Of a stretch of 64,000 bases of DNA, positions 47,641-58,900 are shown in pieces. The position numbers and the translations under genes are program-made. Origin of the DNA: Rhynochetos jubatus (taxonomy: Eukaryota; Chordata; Aves; Eurypygiformes; Rhynochetidae); contig CM050659.1 in assembly GCA_027574665.1 (NCBI GenBank), positions 23,661,001 through 23,725,000 of the forward strand. Reading direction: 5' to 3'. The notes below the pieces were generated by a model. The model worked only from the letters and a program-made list of their open reading frames with translations, was not told the origin of the DNA and made no database searches. The stretch's first letter is position 1; the number at the start of each line of letters is the position of its first letter.

Positions 47641-49879
47641 TCATACATGACCTTTATTGGAGACAGGTGGGGTCATTTATTATACAGAAGTAACATCACA
47701 CCATTCTCTTCCAATTTAATTCCTTTTAGTCTCCTTATAAATCTGTAGCAAAAGTGCACTTTTAACAGTTTTTAATCTATAGTATATATCTTTCAATATT
47801 ATCTCTCAGTCAGGTATTTTATTTGTAAAAACGTCTCGCCAGATATACAAAATACATGTCTAGTGTACTACCGTAATGTTTGTATTTACTGTTTAGATTA
47901 TTTTTAACTCAGTGCTCTTTTTATTATTTTTTTTTGCAAGACTTAGTGATGACAGGCTTCTGGGAGCGTCACCGGGAGAGGACTCACAGCTTGTGTGTGA
48001 ACAAAGGGGGAGGACTCTCAGCCAGGAACAATTTTCACACAATGGGAACAAGATGACAAGAACGTTTGCTGTTATTGAACGTGTCTCTTAAAACGACAGT
48101 ACTCTGTATAATAAAAAATAATTAAAAAACCCAACGTCCATGTTTTATCTTCAGGAAGAGGAGATGTGCCAGGAGGATGGAAGCTGTACCCAGTCGGAAT
48201 ACAACGGTAATGACTACTTTGCGTGGTGAAGACAGGAGTTAATTGCTAACGTTACGTTTCTGGTCATCATAAGAAGAAACAGATACATACAGCCACCACA
48301 AGGAACGGTTAGTGAAATGCTGTTTTCCTGAGGACAATGTTTTGGTAAAGTATTTTATATCCTGTACAAGCCACAGAATTGCATAAGTTAAATGTCCTCA
48401 AGAAGAACAATCACTGGTACATACCATGAGCGGCGGTGCTGGGAACAGCCACACAGAGGACAGCTCTTGTGTCACCTAACAAGATGGAGAGAGGAAAATA
48501 CTCATTTCCACTGGTAGTTTAGAGCCAGCTGCGACAAGCTTTGGCACGGCAACAGGACTCTCCATAGAGAAAGTTACGGAAGATTTTCTGAGACTTCTTA
48601 CAAACTTCCTCAGTCTTTCTAGTTATCCTTGAGATTTTAATATATACACACAGAATGGATAATTACTTAATTTCAGTCTTCAAAAGACTAACGACTTCCC
48701 CTGTTAAGCAAGGCCTGTAGAGGTAAATCAATCAGAAGTATTTTTAGGGAGGTGTTATGATTCCCAGATCGACACAAACATGACCGACAGATGATGAACA
48801 CTTAGCAAGGTGATGTCTGGGTTGGTTGGTTTTCCTTCTTACATGTTCATTATCTCGAAGACAACTGGATTAGTGACATAAATAATGCTTCCCTTGGTTA
48901 ACCCTTCCCAATTAGTGCTGTTTCTGTGTATTAGCATAGATTCAAAACGCTAGTTGCATCAGTTTCCTACGTATCAAGTGAAACCTTGAACAGATCCTGT
49001 TTCAGAATGAGGGCACTTTTGGTTTACGCAACAGCTCCGAGAAACGCTGTAACTTCACACTTTCTACAGCAACTGGTTGCCAGACATATTCTTCCAAAGA
49101 GAACCGCTTTTCTACTCCCCTTAAATCTGCAGCAGAGTGGCTTTTGAGTGAAAACTTCTGCTTCAAAAGGAAAACGCACAAGAGCCTAGGCAGAGTACGG
49201 ACAAAGCTCTACACCTTCTGAAGAAGGAGCAGAACAGTAAAAGGAAAAATATAAAAAGAAGTAGCGTGTTAGTGTTATCTAAACCCAGGACAATGCATAA
49301 TGGGAAAATTTACAATGCTGCAGAGAGGTTTTTTGTCTTTTTCTTTTATAAAAATTACAGACTTGACATTTCCAATATGTCTTAGCTTTGTACTGCTTCT
49401 CAAGTCTGAGTCACCAAAAATATCCAGCAACCAGCTGCTGTTCATATCCTAAAATATGCCTTCAGCTGACACTGAATATTGAAATCATTCTGCTAAAATA
49501 CAGAAAAACGACGATGGTAGAAACCAAGGTATAGCCTCAGGCCAACATTAAATGGTACAAATTCTACAATGCTACTTTTTAAATCTCTTCTTCAGTTCAT
49601 GAACAAATAAGCAGCCAGGTTTCAAGTAGAGGTAACACAGATTTTGGAAGATAGCACGTAAAAAAAGCCCAGAAAGAAAACTGGAACAAAAGCTCTTCTT
49701 GTTACGGCAGTCAGCACTAATCCTCCACGAAACGGCAGGGAGAAACCTCTCTTCGCCCTGCTAGATCTGTCCTGGTCCTACAGCAACAACGAGGAACTGC
49801 TTCTGCTGTCACAAATATGTTCCACTTGGACATATCTTGATCCCTTTTTTCGTTTATTCTTATACACGTATCTTTTGTC
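47640..49879 (-). other. USP12: USP12 3' UTR
   Basis: About 2.2 kb of AT-rich, complex DNA between the USP12 stop codon and a pair of minus-strand AATAAA signals (plus-strand TTTATT at 47676-47681 and 47653-47658). No open frame of note lies in it. Human USP12 also has a long 3' UTR. Cleavage is expected slightly left of 47653. Confidence 0.6.
47653..47681 (-). terminator. USP12: paired USP12 polyadenylation signals
   Basis: Two AATAAA hexamers on the minus strand (47676-47681 and 47653-47658), 23 bp apart, at the point where AT-rich 3' UTR-like DNA gives way to GC-richer flank. Confidence 0.6.
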
Positions 49880-49981
49880 TTAGTCTCTTGACTGGTAGAA
49901 GAGGATATATCCAGATTCTGAGTTTTTGGAAATGTCTGATGTTAACCCATAGAATTCTTCAATGGCCTGGGCATCAATTTT
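49880..49981 (-). other. USP12: USP12 last coding exon and stop
   Basis: Encodes [19 protein letters not shown] and ends [11 protein letters not shown] followed by TAA at 49882-49880. The final Asp matches USP12 (USP46 ends in Glu). It is separated from the previous exon by a 5.3-kb intron that holds a CR1 copy. Confidence 0.93.
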
Positions 49982-52900
49982 CTGAAAATTAATGAGAGTT
50001 ATGATTAGCCTGGGTCAAAACACCACCTTAAGAATCCCTTTCCCAGACAAAGCATTATTTTCAGCTCTTAGGGGTGATGCTGGAAAGCCACACCGTATTA
50101 ACACAATATTGCGGTATCGTTGGATCCAAGCAAGTACAACGAAACACTGCTTCCACTCAATACCTTATTCACTAGTGCAAAGAAGGAAATAAGATGCAAT
50201 AATAAACCTCTCAGAAGTGCTGCACACTTAAGCCGGACTATAAAAAAAGGGATCCATGAAAATGTATCCTTACAAGAGCACACGGCATTTTTGTAGTTGC
50301 TTTCTCATTCTGACTGGTGTCACCTTTCCTGACTGTGGGTTTGTCATGCACATGAAACAAATCAGTCCCCGACCAGCAAAGACGACGTACAGTTGGGAGT
50401 ATGTAAGGCCCATCTTGAGTAGATTTACCCCTCGGCTAAAATAACTCCACGTTTTAAAGGTCTCGTCACCCTCTTAGGTAGACAAGTCCTACAAGTGCTA
50501 CTGGTAACTGTACCGTGAAATCTGTGGATCTCATCTGATTCCAATCTTCTGGTCTCAGGAGAGCTTTCCTTCCTTAGGATTTGCTGGCACAACGCCTACT
50601 ATTATCACAAGGCTCATGTTGCAAGAGAAAGAAATGATTTGCCGTATTAACAGAATCAAATGGTCTGCTTATATTTAAAGTTGTGAACTATGTGCAGGAA
50701 AGCCGTTTTTCATTTTATACGCCAACCAGCAAGGCCTGTAGGGCATTTTAAAGGTCTTCTAAAGATGCAAATTGTACACTCTTGATCCCCCTCCTGAGAA
50801 CAACTGGCTTCACGTTACTGCATTTGATTCTGCAGTCAGCAGAGAGCAAGCGTAGAGACTGAAACGCTGAAACAACGTTCTCCCCACGACCTGTGCTGCT
50901 CAGCACTCCACCGCGCTTTATTGTTTTAAAATACCTTCGGGACTCTGGAACCAGAGATGAGAGGCTGGAGGTTGTTGTGGAAGACCAAAGGGACACCAGC
51001 CTGAAGTCTCCCTTTATTCCCCAAGGAATGAAGTCGAGGAAGCAAAGGAACATGCAGAACACCAGAGGCTCTGGGCTGAACGTCTGCTCTGACAGCGAGA
51101 AGGAGCAGCAGAGACCGACTTGGGCTCACATTTAAAAGAAAGGGCCCCCACTATGACTCCACCAAGGAGCGTCCTCAGCTACAGAATCCACCTGGCAGCA
51201 TGCTAAACCACTGCTCATGAAGCAGACTGCAGCATCACCAGCACACACAAAAGCACTGGTTGCTGTAAGCAGCACTGCCAACCTGCAGGCCTAGGCCATC
51301 CTTTTCCCAGCCTTTCGGAAGGACAAGAAAAACAGACACAGTCAATAAGGTTCCAGAAGATGCATCAACCGCAGGACAGAGCTGCAGAAATTCTCCCTTG
51401 AACACTTTTGTTAAACACTTTCTGTTAAAAAAAAAAAAGGGAAAAAACACCCCAAGCAGATATTTTACCTGTCTTCTCAATGCAAGGGCTTCAGAGAAGC
51501 TGAAATATCGGACTGGGGGCTTTTGCATCTTCACACAATTTATTAGCATCACATCTACTACAAACTGTTAGATGCCCATTTTAACAGAAAAATAGCAAAA
51601 GAACACTCTTCAGCCCTGGCAATATATTTAGCAGACAACTCAAAACATGTTTTATTTTAAGTGCCAACTAACTTGCCATGCAATCAAGTCTATTTCCACT
51701 ACTCATTCTGAATGCGACTTGAACATTTGATAAAGACTAATTTATCCTACAGATATTTTTAGTTTTATCACGGCAAAACCAACTTCCTTGTTTAACAGCA
51801 CTTCCACAGAAGGCACAGTGGAATCATCATCATCATCGAATGGTTTGGGTTGGAAGGGACCTTAAAGATCATCTAGTTCCAACGCCCCTGCCATGGGCAG
51901 GGACACCTTCCACTAGACCAGGGTGCTCCCAGCCTCATCCAGCCTGGCCTTGGACACTGCCAGGGATGGGGCATCCACAGCTTCTCTGGGCAACCTGTCC
52001 CAGTGCTCCCCACCCTCTGCGGGAAGAATTCCTTCCTGATATCTAATCTAAATCTCCCTGTTTTCAATTTAAACCCATTACCCCTTGTCCTGTCACTATA
52101 GGCCCTTGTAAACCCAACACCCCACCACAGCTTCCTTGTAGGCCCCCTTCAGGTACTGGAAGGCTGTAAAGAGGAACTGAAAGAGGATTATATAGACTCT
52201 ACTCTTCCCATCCTTACCTGACCACAGTTACGGTGGACAGCAAAGTTTTACCCAGTTGCAGCTTTAGAGGAAAAACCACTTGCTGGTTTCACACTTGCAG
52301 GATTCTGCAGCCTCACCTGGCATTAAGATTTTTGGTTTATTTTTCCTGTTAACTGAGTTTCAATATCCCTGGCTCGTTTCCAGATGACTACTGTGGTTCC
52401 CCAAACCATTCCTGGCATTCAAGTGACTGCTGCAAATCTCTGAGCAAACATTTAAGCAAGGACATACAATTATTCTCCCCCTCTGCAGAACTCCCTGGGT
52501 GGACACTTTTCCCAGTTTCAGATAAACACTGTCACTGGATGGATCCCTGAGCTGCTCCAATGACAACATGTCAAACCAGCCAGACACCATTTACTCAGGT
52601 TTCTCATTAATTCTGCTTGGCGCAGGATCTCATTTGGACTGATACGCCTCCTGGATTTGATGCAGTCGCTTTTCACATATGCTGTAGTACGTTTGATTAT
52701 CATTTATCTTCAATTTAATTGAAAGTTGGCCTTCCAACCAAACCTAAATAGATAAATAAATATGACTTCACCACTTCTGACATTTAGTGGGTAATAAGGA
52801 TAAAGTACTTCCTACTGACAGTTCAGAGCTATTAATTCGTATCCCTTGCCAAAAACCCAACAAAGCTTTTTAACTGTATGTGAGGGGAAAACCCTTTCCC

Positions 52901-55900
52901 CCGCGCTCTCCTTTAGCTGCAATATCTGCATATAGATATCTACAAGGGCTTTGGCCTTACCTGCTGACTAATACCTGTTTTAGTACGTAGCCAGTTCACA
53001 CGTTGAGTCTCCAAAACTTAAAAAAACCCCAAAAATTAAATATGCTTTCACGTTCTTAAGAGTCCCTGAAGTGCAAAAGGCTCCTGTGGGTAGCCCTAAA
53101 ACCAGAAACTTAAGGTGCAATTTCTGTTTTAGCAGTTTTGGGGCTTCGGGGGTTTTTTGCCACTCCATTTTTGAGGACAGCCTCTGAAATGTCACACACA
53201 GCAACCTATTTCCTGCGGTGTCACCTTATGGCCAACCACAAGCAGTTTGGAAATAGCACTTGAGGGCAGATATTTAAATGTCTTTAGGCAGCAGATGGAA
53301 CTGACAGTAGTTGCAGCTTTACCTCCCTTTTTCAGTGAATAGCCTACAGCACTAGCAGGAACTTCTCAAGAGCTGATGACTAAATGTGAGAGAGGAGAGA
53401 TGAGTAAAACTGCAGCTACTTCTTTCAGCAGCCTGTAGCATCAGCTGAGGAAGAGCAGTCTCTGCTATCCTTGATCACTGAGTCACCAGATATTCAGATG
53501 AGTTCTAGAAGGTGGAGGAAAGAGAGAGCGTGGTACTTCCTTGACAGGGGCAGGTGAGATAGAAGCTTCGTGTTCATCACCCACTTAAAAGGGAGGGGCA
53601 GCTACAACGGTCAGTGAAGAGATCCTCTGGGACAAATCCAGCAGGAATCCTTACGCTACGCTCTTCAAAGTGGGTCAAGGAGCAACTGATCATCAGAAAG
53701 GGCCCATCACCTCAAAAGACTCACATGCAATTCTCCCTGCCCTCCACTGGCTGGAAAAACAAAGCCTGCATTTCACAGAAAACAAATACCACACGCAAAC
53801 GCCAGCCAGGGCGAGTCTTCTAGCAGGAAAAGGAATCAAACTTCCAGATCCGCAGCTGGGGCAGAGGTAGGGCGACGGGACGGGGCTACATCGATAATCC
53901 TAACCAAGACAGTGAAAACTCAAACATGGAAAACACAAGAAGTGGAAACTTCAGATCAAAGAGACTTATTTTTCCAGCATTTTAGATAAACTCTGTAAAA
54001 GAAGATGAACTTAGAAATGAAAAAAGAAAGCCATGGTTCAAGTTAGAAAAGCATCTTAAAGGAAAAAACCGCATCCCTGTAGGAGAGAGGAACGATGTTC
54101 TAGCTCACTTGTGACAGCTCCTTGAATCTAATGCCCGATAACAGGCAGTGCGTATTTAAAAGCTACATTTTGGCCCATCTATGAAAGTGCCAACAGAGTT
54201 TGCGGATGAAAAGAAATTCTGTTTTGACCTAAAAGCTAAGATACAGCATAGAATCATCTGATAGAAAACAAACGTAGAACAACAAGACTGTTACTTTACA
54301 CCTACTTTTAAAATTTAAAGTTGATCTCCTGGATGGAGAAGACAGTGAATACTTGCATTCTAAAATAGTGAACACTGCTGTCAGAATTAACTGACACAAT
54401 TACGTACTTCAGCCGTGACAGAAACAGAGAAAAATAACCCTCAAAATCTAATAATGGGAGAAAGGCAACTGTTCACAGTCACACAAGCTGTCCAACTCAC
54501 CAGGAGGTCACCCCTGATGCTCAAAGCTAAGCAACGACTAAAATAAACCTGGAGAACGTACCACATCATCTTTACATCGACACAAGCAAGGACTCTGCTG
54601 CACCTATTCAGATGCTTCGCATCAGGCCTTAACCTTGACCACGAGATCTCGCAGACAAGCAGGACACTTTCATCTTTACGAAAAGCAGTTCTGCTCTCTG
54701 ATGGTTGCTTCGTAATCACATGAAATACCGGGATATATAATTATTTTGGGTATTAGTCTTTACAGATATAGAAAAGTTAAGGAAAACTGGCTTGAGCAGA
54801 CTGTTTAAACATTATCCCCAATAGCCCAAACACCTTTGTATACCCTCAGGACCACAGTCTTCCCAAGTGTTTTTTTACGGTTTTTCTACACTTCAATTTG
54901 TTGGGGGAAACTGCCTACAAAAATAAACATTTCAAGTTCTTAAACGCAGCAATGAAATGCAAAAAGCACAAAGCAAGTTAGCAACCAAAAGGAGCCCAAA
55001 AGGTGGGCTGAAATAAGAACATTTCAGGCCTTGAATAAGACAATCGTGGTATTTCAGCCTGTGTAAGTGCACACCACCCATGTCTGAGGTGTAGTACAGC
55101 CCTCGTGCTGGTTTGTCCCCAGTATAAACTACTTTTATATGGAAGATGCACAAAAATGCAGCGGTTTACTTTTGAAATGTCCAGAATTCTTCTGTTTTAC
55201 TGAAATACTTCCAAGGTGCAAAAGCTAAATCAGGCATAAAAACAGAGCTGGAGAGTGGCTGTCTACACTTGCTCCCACCCCGTAAAAGCATACCTACCTC
55301 TACGATGTCATCATCAAACAGCAACCAAAAGCCATGGCTCTTCACAATGGTGATATAATGTCCACGATTCGGACCACTGCCAGAAAAACAAGGATTGAAG
55401 ACATTATTTTTGTCCCTACAAAGGCAGGACCACTGCTCCCCACGAGTCTAGTTCCCAGCTCTCAGTGTTGTCTAATACTACTTGTTACCATTGTTTAAGT
55501 TCTTAGATTTTGTCAAATTGCTTGAATTAAAATTCCTGTCTTTGCTTCTTGCCAAATATATTCAAAATACACAGTTTCGTAAATATTTTAGGTAGCCATT
55601 CAAATACTTCAAAAAATGAAATGAAAAGCCAGTTATTTCAATCACTGCTTTGTTGCGTTCAACACCGCGGAGTATTCTGACCACTGTTCAAAAATTCTAA
55701 TACCTGTCTGTCTGAAATATTTTATTTGCACGGGAGATACTGGGTTTAACCCTCAGTGTGGCTTATCTTACGGCTGACTGCAGACAGGCCTTCTGCAACT
55801 GCTGTTCCCAGTTTCCCTGTCTGATTGTATCGCCTATATCCTGGATGTTTACCTTGAAGGGAAGGGACAACAAAATCACCTAACTCAAAGGGAGAGGGAT

Positions 55901-58900
55901 CTGCAGGGTAAAGGCAGGCAGACCCCAAAAGGGGTAGTGGTACCAAAAAGGTAGCAGCCTGGGATAATAAACCATATGGATGGAAAACTATGAGCTATCA
56001 ATCTACTAACCTCAAATTCTGAGAGAGAAGTCCAGGGACACCGTGCAGGGTGGAGGATGGGGATTTTTCTGCCCTCTGGTTGTACTTTTTACTTAGTGTC
56101 TACGTACAGACTTATAACAACCTATATTCCTACCAGCTTTAGGCAAGAGCAAGCACTTCCCTAGTCCTTCCAGAATTACTGATAAACATAAACTCACCAC
56201 CTGTCGCAGAACGAAACTTGTTTGTTTAGAGCAACTAAACGAAAAGTAAAACTGTAAGGGCCAAATATTTAAACCAACTTCTGAGAACCTAAATATTTAG
56301 AAAATAGAGTTTATCTGAAGTCTTTGGTAAGTTTCTAGCAGGAACTGAAACCAGAAGAGTCACAGGACTCCTCAAAGCCCCCATGTAGGACAACAGATTT
56401 GAGAAGAAAATGCAAAGCCATTTAATACATCTAAATTATGAATAACCATGGTTAAAACACGTAAGTGTAGTTACAGGAATAGTAAAGTAAGAATCTACAG
56501 AAGAAAATGCACAGGATGAGATCTTAAAATGATATAAATATGTTAACATTAGCACAACTGTACCACAACGGAAATCACCTAGAATTATATGCAGTTTATT
56601 TACACTAAACCTATGCAATGTTTGTGTTGATTATATCATCTTGCTCCTCAGGTTGATGTTTCAAAACACTTCGTGTGCTGTAATAACTCATTTCTTTAAA
56701 ACTCAAACTTCCAGTAGGCAGCTATAAATATACTTTGCCTTCCATGACTGCTTTTTTTCCTGAAAATGTTTCCTCCTTGCTTTTAAAAACAGGCTGAAAG
56801 CCACTACAATTTAATAACGAGCATGACATTTTAGCAAACCAGCAGTACACAGTTTATTCCACCCGGTGGCACCAGCTTCTAAAAAAACCTTCAACGGTTT
56901 GGCAAGCAGCAACATGAGAACAGTAACTTAATTCTGTTTTAGTAAGTGTTCTTCCAAGATTTGGTTTTATTTCATTTAGCTTTCCTAGAAAGCAGGGTTG
57001 GGGGTGTGGGGTTTTTTGTTGTTCTTGTCTTTTTAAAGACTGCTCTTACTTTGTTACAGCTCAGAGAAACAACTCATCTGAATTACTGCCCTAATTGAAT
57101 GCTGATAAAAGAGCAAACCTGTGTGCTCAGAAAGCAAAATTTAAAACAGTCAAAAAGGCTGAAACACTTTTTAAAAATTAAAATAAAATACTTTGGACAA
57201 CTAGCTCTGGCGCTGCTCAGCACGCTCCTGTGTCGTCTGCCCCTGTACGGTTCTAAAATGGCATATAGATGACAGAGCCCTTTTACATTTCGAGATCCAC
57301 AAAGCACAAACCCAACATACCTGCCACAGTGAACCACCACAGCCACAAGGTCATACATTCTGTCAGGATTTGTAGCATCTCCTGAGGTGTTAAAGAGCCG
57401 GAGCTCCAAGGGAAAGACTACACGGTAGGAGAGTTTGGTGTATCGATGCAGCTGGTCCATGTATTTGAACCTTTTTAAGTGCAGAGCTAGAATCATGGGC
57501 AACTTTTTCACTCTCATTCTGAACAGCAAAAACATGTTAAACAAAGAACGAGGGATTAGCAGATCATCTAAACCAAAGCTTTGTTCCAGAACAGTTTCAA
57601 TATGAAGCAGCTTCTTAAAAGGCATCTAAAATGTTGACAAAGATTTTCAAAAGGCTGCTTTTCTCATCTATATTCCAGTGAGAACAGGCAGTATTTATTC
57701 TGAAAGATCAACTACACAACTGACATCTGAATGCAGGACAACTGCCTATGTTGAAAACATCAATTTTTCATCACATCAGTGGGAAAGAGATGGAGTAAAT
57801 CTGTCTTGCTGCTCTGGCTGTGACCAAGTATGAGGTAAGAAATAAGATTCTCGTATACTGCATTCGTAGTGAAAGCAGATGGGATGGTTCTCGGTGGCTT
57901 TAAGCTGATTAATGTTAACTGGGGAAAATGCGAATGCCTGGAAGAGGCAGATATAAGCTCTTCTGGGAGGAATACAAAATTAATCTCTTCATTTCTCTCT
58001 GATAAGGTTGCACAAAGTTACTCAGTCTCTCCACTTCTTACTCCCTTCCCAAACAGATCTAAACAGTCATGTTTTCTTTCTTCACAAGGTGTATTTTTCC
58101 AACAGCTGCCTATTTTAAGAGAACATTTACATTAGCCTGGACATTTGAACCTTACCTCTTCTGTGCTTCCTGTTTACTGCGGCACTGCTCACAATAGTAT
58201 TTATATTCACTGCATAGAGTTTCAGTATTACTAAATCCCCTGTGGAAATAAAAGGAAAGTCAGGAAAGCAGGGATCTTCCATCAGACCACCCAGTTAAAA
58301 GTTACTAATAATGCTGAAAGAAACCCCAAAGCACACACAGAAGATGCAATTCCTCTTATTCATAGCGCTTAAACGTCCCAAACACATTTTAGGTGTATTT
58401 GTCCCAGTCCTAGGGTACAGTCTCAAGGGTCAGCTGCAAAAACCTAGACCCTCAAGCATTAACTGCATACTTTCAGGGCAGAAGTCAAGCACGAGGAGTC
58501 AACAGCAATAACGTGCTTGTGTTTTGTTTCCAGAGGTGGCCACTCCGTGTTCTCCTTGGCGGCAGACATTAAATGTTAATACCTACAGCCATTAGCCATT
58601 GCCTAGCCAAAGCCTGGATTATCTTTCAACTCCTAGCAACTCTACATCCATTAGCAGCTATTAAAAAGCCAGAGGCTGTAAGCAACTTGCAGTATCCTAG
58701 CAGCTGATAAGCCTCAGATCTAGCAGTCAAACACACTGGGCAAACTTCTATCGGCAAAGAAAGAACACCTGACCACAAGCAGCGGGAGCAGACAACTGAA
58801 ATGCAGTAACAACATTAACATAAACAAGAAATAACAAGATTGACATAAACAAGAATGTACTATGAAAGCAAACATACCATGTTTGGTTTTGATAAAACCT

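Noticed and set aside
57083-57320. C-terminal continuation of the USP12 exon frame
   Set aside because: It lies after the gtatgt donor at 57320; the homologous sequence resumes at 55376 with GPNRGHY, so this is intron.
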